Of a stretch of 61,223 nt of DNA, positions 46,811 to 55,851 are shown in pieces. The DNA comes from Eubacterium sp. GTDB lineage: Bacteria; Bacillota; Clostridia; Lachnospirales; Lachnospiraceae. The DNA is taken from positions 1-61,223 of the forward strand of contig JAFYHN010000033.1 of the NCBI GenBank assembly GCA_017539165.1, written 5' to 3'. Every line of letters begins with the position of its first letter. Position 1 is the stretch's first letter. Position numbers and translations under genes: made by a program. The notes under the pieces were generated by a model. That model was given only the letters and a program-made list of their open reading frames with translations. It searched no databases and was not told where the DNA came from.

Positions 46811-48220
46811 ATGAAAGAGAAAAAAGCAACAAATGCTCAACCAATTTATGATGCAAAAAAACTGGGAAAAGGAAGACTTCTGGTTCTGGGGGCGCAACAC
46901 ATGTTTGCGATGTTTGGTGCAACGGTTCTTGTACCTGCACTTACCGGACTGGATGTATCTACGACACTTCTTTTTGCAGGTCTCGGAACACTATTGTTCC
47001 ACTTTATATCTAAGAGAAAAGTACCTGCATTCTTAGGTTCATCATTTGCATTTCTTGCGGGATACGCAGCAATAGCTCCAAACGGTGAAAAGGAACTTCT
47101 TCCATATGCTTGTTTCGGAGTAGCGTGTGCCGGACTTGTCTATCTGTTACTGGCAATCCTTATAAAAGCTTTCGGAGTTGCCAAGGTCATGCAATTCTTC
47201 CCACCGATAGTTACGGGACCGATAATCATAGCAATAGGTCTTACATTGTCACAATCAGCGGTTGATAACTGTGCTGTTAACTGGCTGCTGGCAATTATTG
47301 CCATTTTGATAATAATTCTGTGTAATGTATATGGAAGAGGAATGATTCAGATCATCCCCATAATTCTTGGAATCATCGGAGCTACTCTTGTAGCGATATT
47401 CCTTGCGGCGGTAGCAGGCAATACATTCATGGATGAAAGTGGTGCAGAGTTTATAGTTCTGGAACATGACAGAGCACTTGTGCTTTTCAACTCACAGAGC
47501 ATTCAGAATATTAAAGATGCTGCATGGATAGGCTTACCTATTCATTATAAAGAAACAGTATTTTCTATATTTGAGAATCTGGATAAAAAGCTTCTTGTCA
47601 CAGCTGTTATAACGATCATGCCGATAGCATTTGCTACAATAGTAGAGCATATCGGTGACATTTCCGCTATATCATCAACAGTTGGCAGAAACTATATCAA
47701 AGATCCGGGACTTCACAGAACACTTACAGGTGATGGACTTGCGACAGTATTTGCATCTCTCTTCGGTGCACCTGCCAACACAACTTATGGCGAGAACACA
47801 GGAGTTCTCTCACTTTCAAAGGTTTATGATCCGCTTGTTATAAGAATAGCAGCAGTATTTGCAATCCTGTTCTCATTTTCACCGAAGATAGCAGCTTGTA
47901 TATCTGCCATTCCTACTGCAGTTGTCGGAGGAATATCATTGGTGCTTTATGGAATGATATCGGCTGTCGGAGTTAGAAATATCGTTGAGAACAAGGTTGA
48001 TTTCAGCAAGACGAGAAATGTCATCATAGCCGCTCTTATTCTCGTTCTTTCTATCGGAATCAAGTACAGCTCGGCCGGAGCAATCATCGTTCCTCTGGGC
48101 GGTATGAATATATCTCTTACAGGACTTGCAGTTGGTTCTCTTGTGGGAATTATCATGAATGCCATACTTCCGGGCAAAGATTATAAGATCGAAGATGTCT
48201 CGGAAGAAGAGAAAAAATAG
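46811..48220 (+). CDS. uraA: Uracil/xanthine permease (NCS2 family)
   Basis: The 469-residue protein has about 14 predicted helices and UraA-type sequence: VLGAQHMFAMFGATVLVPAL (first helix), LGSSFAFLAGYAA (about 80) and the substrate-site segment FATIVEHIGDISAISS (about 275-290), with APANTTYGENTGVLSLSKV near 320. It imports uracil with protons, matching upp nearby. A lipid kinase gene follows after 14 nt and is probably co-transcribed. Confidence 0.93.
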   Translation: MKEKKATNAQPIYDAKKLGKGRLLVLGAQHMFAMFGATVLVPALTGLDVSTTLLFAGLGTLLFHFISKRKVPAFLGSSFAFLAGYAAIAPNGEKELLPYACFGVACAGLVYLLLAILIKAFGVAKVMQFFPPIVTGPIIIAIGLTLSQSAVDNCAVNWLLAIIAILIIILCNVYGRGMIQIIPIILGIIGATLVAIFLAAVAGNTFMDESGAEFIVLEHDRALVLFNSQSIQNIKDAAWIGLPIHYKETVFSIFENLDKKLLVTAVITIMPIAFATIVEHIGDISAISSTVGRNYIKDPGLHRTLTGDGLATVFASLFGAPANTTYGENTGVLSLSKVYDPLVIRIAAVFAILFSFSPKIAACISAIPTAVVGGISLVLYGMISAVGVRNIVENKVDFSKTRNVIIAALILVLSIGIKYSSAGAIIVPLGGMNISLTGLAVGSLVGIIMNAILPGKDYKIEDVSEEEKK

Positions 48221-48234
48221 GAGAAAGAAACCGT

Positions 48235-49170
48235 ATGTATTATTTTATTGTTAACTATATGGGTGGCGGCGGAAAAGCCAGAAAAACATGGAATAGAGTT
48301 CACCATCTACTGAAGGAAAAACAGATTGAATATAAGGCCTACGTGACAAAGTATCCGGGACATGCAGGAGAGCTTGCCGCTAAGATATCTAGTCTTGAAG
48401 AAGATGATATAAGACTTATCGTAGTAGGTGGAGATGGCAGTATCAATGAGGTACTCAACGGAATAGTAGATTTTGAAAAGATAAGATTCGGAGTAATCCC
48501 AACTGGTTCGGGAAATGATTTCGCCAGAGGACTTGGTATAACTAAGGATCCTGATAAGGCACTAGATAACATACTTTCTTCTGTCGAGGGAAGAACTATA
48601 GATCTTGGAGTTGTTACTACAGGTTCTGGAATAAGAAGAATATTCGGAATCAGTTCAGGAATCGGCCTGGATGCGATTGTATGTAAGAAGGCTCTGACAT
48701 CAAAGCTTAAGAAGGCTATGAATAAACTCGGAATGGGAAGCCTTACTTATATACTTCTTACTGTAGCTACTTTATTCTCTATGGAAACATATGATGTAAG
48801 AGTTAGAATGAGTGCAGATGAGGGAAGTCTTGGTGATATCAATTATTTTGATAAGCTCATATTCTTTGCGGCTATGAATACATTTGCAGAGGGTGGCGGA
48901 GTTCCAATGAATCCTAAGGCCAGACCGGATGACGGACGTCTTTCAACCTGTGCAGTTTCAGGAATACCGAAATGGAGAACATTCTTTATGCTTCCTGTCC
49001 TTGTGAAAGCTAAGCATGAGGGAAAGAAAGGATTCTATCTGGGAGAGGTCAGCAGCGTGACCTTCGATGCAGACAGACCGATGGTACTGCATGCGGATGG
49101 AGAGTACATCGATGATACAACTCATATTGATGTAGATATTCTTAAAGGTGTTTTGAATGTTATGATATAA
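48235..49170 (+). CDS. Diacylglycerol kinase-family lipid kinase (YegS/DgkB type)
   Basis: The 311-residue protein opens YYFIVNYMGGGGKARKTW and has the kinase signature VVGGDGSINEVLNGI (about residues 62-76) and VIPTGSGNDFARGL (about 86-99), hallmarks of the DAGK_cat fold. The C-terminal half has the DGKB-type beta sandwich. It phosphorylates a lipid such as diacylglycerol at the membrane. It lies 14 nt behind uraA, and its stop codon touches palindrome copy 4. Confidence 0.92.
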   Translation: MYYFIVNYMGGGGKARKTWNRVHHLLKEKQIEYKAYVTKYPGHAGELAAKISSLEEDDIRLIVVGGDGSINEVLNGIVDFEKIRFGVIPTGSGNDFARGLGITKDPDKALDNILSSVEGRTIDLGVVTTGSGIRRIFGISSGIGLDAIVCKKALTSKLKKAMNKLGMGSLTYILLTVATLFSMETYDVRVRMSADEGSLGDINYFDKLIFFAAMNTFAEGGGVPMNPKARPDDGRLSTCAVSGIPKWRTFFMLPVLVKAKHEGKKGFYLGEVSSVTFDADRPMVLHADGEYIDDTTHIDVDILKGVLNVMI

Positions 49171-49212
49171 AAAATATGACAGTTGAAATCTGATTTCAAC
49201 TGTCATATTTTT
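49170..49212. terminator. Dispersed palindromic terminator, copy 4
   Basis: The longest perfect copy: AAAAATATGACAGTTG... pairs base for base with ...CAACTGTCATATTTTT around a central T, 43 bp in all. It lies between the converging lipid kinase and DUF4173 genes. Confidence 0.92.
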
Positions 49213-49225
49213 CTTATCGAGCAAA

Positions 49226-50785
49226 TTACTTTGCATTAGAGAGTACCTGAGCCGTATAAGCAGAGGTATTGAACTGTCTCCAGCTTCTATTCTTGTAGAA
49301 TGATTTGCAGTTTTTGAAGTATTCATCTGCCCACTCTTCATTATGCTTTGCGATGATCGGAGCAGCATCTGTTGAAAGACGTGTCAGATAATCGTAATCC
49401 TGTACAGCTACAGATGATTCTATGGTATTCATATATTTCAGATTATAATCAGCGATTATATAATCAGGGCGAATGAATCCGATCAATACATATAGCAGAC
49501 TGACAACTATGATGCTGTACTTGAAAAGCGGGAAGTTGTGCTTGTATATGGAAATGATCACAGCTGCGAATAGTAGTGAAAGCACAGTAAGTCCCCAGAG
49601 AACCCATATTCTTAAGTTAGTAAGAAGACAGGCATCAATGTAAAGCTTAATTCTAAAGTAACTTGATGCAATCATTATATATGTGCAAAGAGAGATTACA
49701 GTCATAAGTATCTTCAGTACAAGGTTTTCCTTAAAGTGGTTATTGATAAAGAGAACCATAAAGAAGTTTATTATGCTGACGGCGAGAAGCTGGAAGAATC
49801 CTTCTCTTGCATACTGAGAATATGTGTATCCTCCCGGTACGACGCCATTTCCCATAAAAAGATATACAATCTGAATTACTGAGAACAAAAGATAGATTAC
49901 TGATACGATTGAAAGTACAGTAATAGCGATCACTGGTTCCATATTTCGTTTTTCAGTTACTTCTTCTTTGATTGATTTCTTTGAAAAGAATCTCATGATG
50001 CAGTAAGCAGAGAAGAATATGATTGTAAATGTAATAGTTATACCTATAATATTTTCGATATCAAATAAATCGTTCGAAAAAACTGCTTTAAATATTTGAT
50101 CAGCCAGATTACTGAATACAAGATCTGCTGCCGAAAGAAGGGAAAGCAGAATTATAACTAAAGGAATAGCTATAAGAATACCTATCAGAACATATTTAAT
50201 AGTTCTTTTTTTCTCGTTATCTGAAGATATGGACCTTCTCTGATTTAAAACATGCATATCTTTACTGAAATCATCCATTGAACTTATTGAGCAGAATAGA
50301 GATTCACAGATAGCTAACGTTGTTTTAGAGAAGTTCCAGCGGCTGTCATCATATACATTATGAAGTAGAAATACAAACAGCATTAAGACGATTCCTATGT
50401 TATTAAAGAAAAGAATAGTAATATTTCCGGTCAGAAAGTTTGATATTGTAAGTGCTAAAAGCACAGTACCGTAAAACCAGCTTGTTTTCTTCATTTTCAC
50501 ATCATACTGTTTAAAACCGTAGATCATATATATCAAGGTGGCAATGCCGAAGAACGGCATTGTTACACCTGTCAGGTTTTTATAGAGACAGAATGTGGAG
50601 AAGATTGCGTATATAAGAGATGCAAGGCCCAGCTTTCTGCCCATTTTCTCTCTGAAATCTAATTCTTCTTCTGTTTCAAGAATTAGTGGGACAGCAGGTG
50701 TCTCATTGTTGTATGTAGGAACACTTGTTGAAGTGTTTCTATATATAGAGTTAATTGGATAGTTTGGATAGTTTGAATTATACAT
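49226..50785 (-). CDS. DUF4173-type polytopic membrane protein
   Basis: The 519-residue protein has a polar, Asn/Pro/Tyr-rich N-terminus (about 45 residues), then about 11 hydrophobic segments and a soluble C-terminal end of about 60 residues. The segment VVPGGYTYSQYAREGFFQL (about residues 310-330) is the characteristic block of DUF4173 proteins. Their role is unknown; they often neighbour DUF2975 proteins and small XRE regulators, as here. The gene lies 47 nt downstream of the XRE gene on the same strand and is probably in one operon with it. Confidence 0.78.
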   Translation of the reverse strand: MYNSNYPNYPINSIYRNTSTSVPTYNNETPAVPLILETEEELDFREKMGRKLGLASLIYAIFSTFCLYKNLTGVTMPFFGIATLIYMIYGFKQYDVKMKKTSWFYGTVLLALTISNFLTGNITILFFNNIGIVLMLFVFLLHNVYDDSRWNFSKTTLAICESLFCSISSMDDFSKDMHVLNQRRSISSDNEKKRTIKYVLIGILIAIPLVIILLSLLSAADLVFSNLADQIFKAVFSNDLFDIENIIGITITFTIIFFSAYCIMRFFSKKSIKEEVTEKRNMEPVIAITVLSIVSVIYLLFSVIQIVYLFMGNGVVPGGYTYSQYAREGFFQLLAVSIINFFMVLFINNHFKENLVLKILMTVISLCTYIMIASSYFRIKLYIDACLLTNLRIWVLWGLTVLSLLFAAVIISIYKHNFPLFKYSIIVVSLLYVLIGFIRPDYIIADYNLKYMNTIESSVAVQDYDYLTRLSTDAAPIIAKHNEEWADEYFKNCKSFYKNRSWRQFNTSAYTAQVLSNAK

Positions 50786-50832
50786 TGTTTCCTCCTGTTA
50801 AATGATTTTTCCCTCCACTAAAGTTTTATGTG

Positions 50833-51030
50833 TTATCTATGTTCCAGAATGTCTCCAGGTTGACATTCGAGAATTTCGCATATTTTATCAAGTGTTTCAA
50901 ATCGTACTGCTTTAGCTTTACCATTTTTTAGAATTGAAATGTTAGCCAGCGTGATTCCAACCTGTTCTGCCAGATCAGAAACTTTCATCTTACGCTTTGC
51001 CAGCATAACATCGAGATTAACTATTATCAT
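50833..51030 (-). CDS. Small XRE-family transcriptional regulator (YozG type)
   Basis: The 65-residue protein is a bare Cro/CI-type helix-turn-helix: KVSDLAEQVGITLANISILK (about residues 16-35) then FETLDKICEILECQPGDIL. AGGAGG precedes the ATG. It is separated by 11 nt from the DUF2975 gene; this pairing is conserved in Firmicutes (YoaS/YozG in Bacillus) and the HTH protein probably controls its own operon. Confidence 0.93.
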   Translation of the reverse strand: MIIVNLDVMLAKRKMKVSDLAEQVGITLANISILKNGKAKAVRFETLDKICEILECQPGDILEHR

Positions 51031-51041
51031 GCCGACACCTC

Positions 51042-51521
51042 CTAGATTGTAAGTTCATTTTCTTGCTTGATTTCGTAAGCGTTTTGTACCAGCCTAGACA
51101 TCGCATAGCAAAGAATGACAAATATAATAAAAACAACAATTTTAAGTAAAGTATATGAAAGTTGGATAAATCCCATTTCGTTTTTAAATAACCATACAAA
51201 GATTGATATGATATTCTCGATAATGATGAGAACTCCGCATATACCAATGTTTTTAAAGTTCTTTGCATTTTCCATGGAAAATGAATTCTCGTTGCCAATC
51301 TCTTTTACTATTCTCCAGAAGAAGTAGAGAATTACGTAACAGATGATTGCGGTTATCCAGAGGCCTATAATGTTCTGCCTTAGATAAACTGGAAGCGGGT
51401 CATTATAGTCTGGCTTGAAATAGAAGCCATAGGCGGTTGCGCCGCCGAAGAATGCCAGGCCAAGCAGTCCGATAGAAACAACTACTGCCTTAAGCCAGTA
51501 AGTAATTGAGTTTTCTTTCAT
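51042..51521 (-). CDS. DUF2975 membrane protein
   Basis: The 159-residue protein has four predicted membrane helices and ends with the motif NAYEIKQENELTI typical of DUF2975 proteins that are encoded just upstream of a small XRE regulator. The function is not known. It starts at ATG 51521 behind GAGGGAAATG-type sequence and is the first gene of the DUF2975-XRE-DUF4173 unit. Confidence 0.85.
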   Translation of the reverse strand: MKENSITYWLKAVVVSIGLLGLAFFGGATAYGFYFKPDYNDPLPVYLRQNIIGLWITAIICYVILYFFWRIVKEIGNENSFSMENAKNFKNIGICGVLIIIENIISIFVWLFKNEMGFIQLSYTLLKIVVFIIFVILCYAMSRLVQNAYEIKQENELTI

Positions 51522-51652
51522 GACATTTCCCTCGTTTCTTTGTTTGATGAGGTGATTATATTACACCTAAAATTGAATGTCAAGAAAAATATATCGCAAA
51601 ACGATAAAAAATATTTGAAAAGCAGAAAAAGATTATTGTTTTTATCTTGGTT

Positions 51653-51681
51653 TTGACTTTTAGCATGGCGTAGTTTATACT
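51653..51681 (+). promoter_or_regulatory. Promoter of the copper ATPase gene
   Basis: TTGACT (51653-51658), 17 bp, TATACT (51676-51681). I found no CopY-type TACAnnTGTA box and no clear CsoR site next to it, so how copper controls this gene is not visible. Confidence 0.75.
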
Positions 51682-51746
51682 TGTTAGAGATGTTTAACGC
51701 ATAGGCGCTAATGCTGCTGATCACAGGCTTTATGAGATAAGAATAA

Positions 51747-54401
51747 ATGAAAAAATATGAGATAACAGGTATGAGCTGTGCTGCTTGTCAGGCCAGAGTA
51801 GAGAAGGCTGTTTCCAAAGTCGAAGGCGTAGAAAGCTGTTCGGTAAGTCTTCTTACGAACTCGATGGGCGTGAATGGCACGGCTGATGATAAAGATATAA
51901 TAGAAGCAGTTGAAAAGGCGGGCTACGGCGCGTCTGTTTTTGGTGGTGCTGAAAGATCAAAGAATGGTTTGAATGGAATAGAAGACATGGAAGAAGCTCT
52001 TAGGGATAAGGATTCGCCTGTCATTGTTAAACGTCTTATCAGTTCCGTTGTTGTTCTTGTGATTCTTATGTACTATTCAATGGGACATATGATGCTGGGA
52101 TGGCCGGTTATATTTCCTGTCTTCGAAAATCATGTTGCTTTGGCGACACTTGAGATGCTTCTGGCCATAATAGTAATGGTCATAAATAAAAAGTTTTTTA
52201 ACAGTGGATTTACTTCGCTGATTCACGGATTTCCTAATATGGATACACTTGTGGCTTTAGGAAGTACAGCTTCTTTTGGTTATAGTCTTGTAGTTCTATT
52301 TCTCATGATAGAAGCTATGGGACGACATGACATGGATATGGTCATGCGATACTCTATGAATCTATATTTTGAATCTGCTGCAATGATTCCTACTCTTATT
52401 ACAGTAGGAAAACTTCTTGAAGCTAAATCAAAAGGCAGGACTACAGATGCTCTTAAGAGTCTTATGAAACTTGCGCCTAAAGAGGCTGTTCTTGAAAGTG
52501 AAGATTTTGAAACACTTGTTCCGATTGAGGATGTAAAGCCCGGGGATATCTATATCCTGAAGGCGGGAGATATAGTTCCAGTAGATGGTGTGATCATAAG
52601 TGGAAGTTCTGCTCTCAATGAGGCGGCGCTTACGGGAGAGAGTATCCCCGTTGATAAGACAGAGGGAGATACAGTTTCTGCCGGTACCATAAATACAAAT
52701 GGATATCTCAGATGCAGGGCTACGAGAGTAGGAGAAGATACAACACTTTCGCAGATTATTCAGATGGTCGGTGATGCAGCGGCAACAAAAGCACCGCTTG
52801 CAAGGATAGCAGATAAGGTTTCTGCAGTATTTGTTCCGGCTGTAATCGCTCTGGCTGTTATTACATTTGCCGTGTGGATGGTGATAGGGAAGGATGTCAG
52901 TTTCTCAATCGCGAGGGCCATCTCGGTTCTGGTGATCAGCTGTCCTTGTGCGCTTGGACTTGCGACTCCTGTAGCAATAATGGTTGGAAATGGAATGGGA
53001 GCGAAGCATGGTATCCTATATAAGACGGCAGAAGTTTTGGAAGAAGCCGGAAGAGTTGGCGTGGTTGTTCTGGATAAAACGGGAACTATTACTAAAGGAA
53101 CCCCGGGAGTTACAGATATAGAAAAGGCGGAAGGTATCTCGCAGGATGATTTTCTGCAAATGGCTTATAGTCTGGAGAAAAGATCGGAACATCCATTGGC
53201 AAAGGCGATAGTGGAGTATTCTGAAGATGGTATTGCTGGTTTACATAATACCAAGCTGGAGGCGGGCGAACTGGTTGATTTTGAAACATTACCCGGGGCT
53301 GGTGTTAGAGGCAAAGACTCATCCGGAAGATTTTTGGAGGCCGGAAGCTTTTCATATATGATGAGTGTATTAAATATTGAAGATGATCAGGAAAGCTATA
53401 TCCAGGAAAAGTGTGAAGAGCTTGCATCTGAAGGAAAGACGCCGCTTGTATTTGCATCTGATAAGAAGTTTATGGGGATTATTGCTGTAGCTGATCTGAT
53501 TAAAGAGGACAGCGCAGATTCGATAGAAGAACTCAGGGGAATGGGCATCAGAACAGTTATGCTGACCGGAGATAATGAGATAACAGCCAAAGCGGTGGCT
53601 CAGAAAGCTGGAGTTGACGATGTGATAGCCGGAGTTATGCCGGAAGATAAGGAAAATGTCATCTCAAAACTCCAGGAAGTGACATTTGGTAAAAAGAAAC
53701 TTAAGGTGGCTATGGTAGGTGATGGTATCAATGATGCACCTGCATTGACAAGAGCTGATATCGGAATTGCAATCGGAGCAGGGACCGATGTCGCTATTGA
53801 TGCAGCGGGTGTGGTTCTGATGAAGAGCAGTCTGAAGGATGTGGCCGGTGCGATAAGAATGAGTCGGGCAACTATCAGGAATATTCATGAGAATCTGTTC
53901 TGGGCATTTTTCTATAATGCTCTATGTATACCCCTTGCTATGGGAGTATATGGTATAGCGATGAAACCTATGTATGGAGCTGCAGCGATGGCCTTATCGA
54001 GCTTCTTTGTATGTATGAATGCACTGAGGTTGAATCTGGTAAATATTCATGATTCAGGAAGAGATAGAGCTCCGTCAGAACTCAGAACAAGTGAATTAAA
54101 AGAAAGTATTGATAACGTAATCGAAACAATAAAACTGAAAAAACAGGAAAAGCTGGAAAAACAAGAACAAAACGAAAAAGGAGACAAAATGATGACAAAG
54201 ACACTTAAGATTGAAGGTATGATGTGTGGACACTGTGAGGCTACTGTTAAGAAGGCTCTTGAGAAGATAGATGGAGTAACTGAAGCGGTGGTAAGCCATG
54301 AACAGGGAACAGCAGTGGTTACATTTGATAGTGAAGTAGCTGATGAAGTTTTAAAAACAGCTGTAGAGGATAAAGATTACACAGTTCTCTCTATTGAATA
54401 A
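51747..54401 (+). CDS. copA: Copper-translocating P-type ATPase with C-terminal CopZ-like domain
   Basis: The 884-residue P1B-ATPase has an N-terminal HMA domain with GMSCAACQARVEKAV, eight predicted helices, the intramembrane metal motif SCPCALGLATP (about residue 395), phosphorylation Asp443 in VLDKTGTITKGTPG and hinge GDGINDAPALTRADIG (about 655). It exports Cu(I). Unusually, after a charged Lys/Glu/Gln linker (about 790-814) a second HMA domain with EGMMCGHCEATVKKAL follows at the extreme C-terminus. AAAGGAG just before in-frame ATGs at 54189/54192 could start that domain separately. The gene start has only a weak ribosome site. Confidence 0.95.
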   Translation: MKKYEITGMSCAACQARVEKAVSKVEGVESCSVSLLTNSMGVNGTADDKDIIEAVEKAGYGASVFGGAERSKNGLNGIEDMEEALRDKDSPVIVKRLISSVVVLVILMYYSMGHMMLGWPVIFPVFENHVALATLEMLLAIIVMVINKKFFNSGFTSLIHGFPNMDTLVALGSTASFGYSLVVLFLMIEAMGRHDMDMVMRYSMNLYFESAAMIPTLITVGKLLEAKSKGRTTDALKSLMKLAPKEAVLESEDFETLVPIEDVKPGDIYILKAGDIVPVDGVIISGSSALNEAALTGESIPVDKTEGDTVSAGTINTNGYLRCRATRVGEDTTLSQIIQMVGDAAATKAPLARIADKVSAVFVPAVIALAVITFAVWMVIGKDVSFSIARAISVLVISCPCALGLATPVAIMVGNGMGAKHGILYKTAEVLEEAGRVGVVVLDKTGTITKGTPGVTDIEKAEGISQDDFLQMAYSLEKRSEHPLAKAIVEYSEDGIAGLHNTKLEAGELVDFETLPGAGVRGKDSSGRFLEAGSFSYMMSVLNIEDDQESYIQEKCEELASEGKTPLVFASDKKFMGIIAVADLIKEDSADSIEELRGMGIRTVMLTGDNEITAKAVAQKAGVDDVIAGVMPEDKENVISKLQEVTFGKKKLKVAMVGDGINDAPALTRADIGIAIGAGTDVAIDAAGVVLMKSSLKDVAGAIRMSRATIRNIHENLFWAFFYNALCIPLAMGVYGIAMKPMYGAAAMALSSFFVCMNALRLNLVNIHDSGRDRAPSELRTSELKESIDNVIETIKLKKQEKLEKQEQNEKGDKMMTKTLKIEGMMCGHCEATVKKALEKIDGVTEAVVSHEQGTAVVTFDSEVADEVLKTAVEDKDYTVLSIE
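54189..54401 (+). CDS. copZ: Possible separately translated CopZ-like copper chaperone within copA
   Basis: The last 70 codons of copA encode a complete HMA domain with the metal site MMCGHCEATVKKAL and the usual ferredoxin-like fold length. GGAG at 54180-54183, within AAAAAGGAG, lies five and eight bases before ATG 54189 and ATG 54192, in frame with copA. That is a fully formed start signal inside a coding region. A free CopZ-sized chaperone is therefore likely in addition to the fused form; only the sequence signal is seen. Confidence 0.6.
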   Translation: MMTKTLKIEGMMCGHCEATVKKALEKIDGVTEAVVSHEQGTAVVTFDSEVADEVLKTAVEDKDYTVLSIE

Positions 54402-54465
54402 ACTCAGCGAAACAAGTATAATAAACCCGTTGTGATCAACAAATAAATCTAGAAGGAGAATGCAC

Positions 54466-55647
54466 ATGGTAAATAAGATAACAGATAGCATAGTATATGT
54501 CGGAGTTGATGACAGAGATATCGATCTCTTTGAAAGTCAGTATATAGTACCAGAAGGTGTTTCATACAATTCATATGTTGTTCTTGATGAGAAGACAGCA
54601 GTATTTGATACAGTTGACGCTCATAAGACAGATGAATGGCTTGCAAATGTCAAGGAAGCTCTTGGAGGAAGAGAACTTGACTATATTATCGTACAGCATA
54701 TCGAGCCTGATCATTCTGGATCTTTTGAAGCGGCTGTAAATGAATTTCCTAATGCCAAGATCGTTGGAAATGCCAAGACATTTTCACTGCTTCCACAGTT
54801 CTTTGATGTAGATATCGAAGATAGAAAGGTTGTTGTAAAAGAAGGAGATGAACTGTCTCTTGGTTCTCATACATTTCAGTTCATACTTGCTCCAATGGTT
54901 CATTGGCCAGAAGTAATGGTAACATATGAGAAGAGTGAGAAGATTCTTTTCTCAGCTGATGGATTCGGTAAGTTTGGAGCACTCGACTTTGATGATCCGG
55001 AAGGATGGGCATGTGAGGCAAGAAGATATTACTTCGGAATCGTTGGAAAGTACGGAATGCCTGTACAGACACTACTTAAGAAAGCAGCTACTCTTGATAT
55101 AGAGAAGATACTTCCACTTCACGGACCAGTACTTCCTATGCCAGGAGATGATCTCTCATATTATATTGAGACATACAATACATGGAGCAGCTATGAGCCT
55201 GAGACACATGGAGTTTTTGTAGCATATGCTTCAATCCATGGCAATACTGGTGTAGCGGCTAAGAAGCTTGCTGAGATGCTCGAGGCAAAGGGTGAGAAAG
55301 TTGCTATAGCGGATCTCTGTCGTGAGGACATCGCTGAATGTGTAGAGGATGCTTTCAGATATGACAGAATGGTACTTTGTGCATCAAGTTATGACGGTGG
55401 AGTATTCCTTCCGATGCATGACTTCCTCACACATCTTACATACAAGACATATCAGAACAGAAAGGTTGCACTTCTCGAGAATGGAACTTGGGGACCTACT
55501 GCAGCCAGAACTATGAAAGGTATCATCGAGAACTGGAAGAACGTTGAGATTCTTGATCCTGTTGTGACTATAAAATCCAAGATGAAAGACAGCGATATAC
55601 CTAATATCGCAGCTTTAGCAGATGCAGTAGTAGCAGCAGGAAAGTAA
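54466..55647 (+). CDS. Flavodiiron protein (FprA-type oxygen/nitric oxide reductase)
   Basis: The 393-residue protein has an N-terminal metallo-beta-lactamase-like domain with the diiron ligand motif HIEPDHSG (His78, Glu80, Asp82, His83), ADGFGKFG near 165 and HGPVLP near 222, followed by a flavodoxin domain from about 252 (VFVAYASIHGNTGVAAKK). Such proteins reduce oxygen or nitric oxide to protect anaerobes. ATG 54466 is preferred because AAGGAG (54453-54458) leaves seven bases; ATG 54460 is too close. A terminator follows. Confidence 0.95.
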   Translation: MVNKITDSIVYVGVDDRDIDLFESQYIVPEGVSYNSYVVLDEKTAVFDTVDAHKTDEWLANVKEALGGRELDYIIVQHIEPDHSGSFEAAVNEFPNAKIVGNAKTFSLLPQFFDVDIEDRKVVVKEGDELSLGSHTFQFILAPMVHWPEVMVTYEKSEKILFSADGFGKFGALDFDDPEGWACEARRYYFGIVGKYGMPVQTLLKKAATLDIEKILPLHGPVLPMPGDDLSYYIETYNTWSSYEPETHGVFVAYASIHGNTGVAAKKLAEMLEAKGEKVAIADLCREDIAECVEDAFRYDRMVLCASSYDGGVFLPMHDFLTHLTYKTYQNRKVALLENGTWGPTAARTMKGIIENWKNVEILDPVVTIKSKMKDSDIPNIAALADAVVAAGK

Positions 55648-55663
55648 GATTTATAAGGCTTTT

Positions 55664-55695
55664 AAGTACCAGGGGAAATGTCCCTGGTACTTTTA
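55664..55695 (+). terminator. Terminator after the flavodiiron gene
   Basis: AAGTACCAGGG / CCCTGGTACTT with loop GAAATGT is followed by TT and a T-rich region. Confidence 0.85.
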
Positions 55696-55851
55696 TGTTG
55701 TGCTATTTTCACAGTATTTTTTGGATTATTTTTTTTCTTTTTTACTTTTTTTAATCGGGTACTTGTGTTACTATGTTTTTCTGGAATGAATTTTCCTATA
55801 GATAGTTATAACTGACGTTTATACGTAAAATAAATAATTAGGAGTATAACA

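Noticed and set aside
51522-51746. CopY or CsoR operator in front of copA
   Set aside because: Neither TACAnnTGTA nor a GC-rich CsoR palindrome was found.
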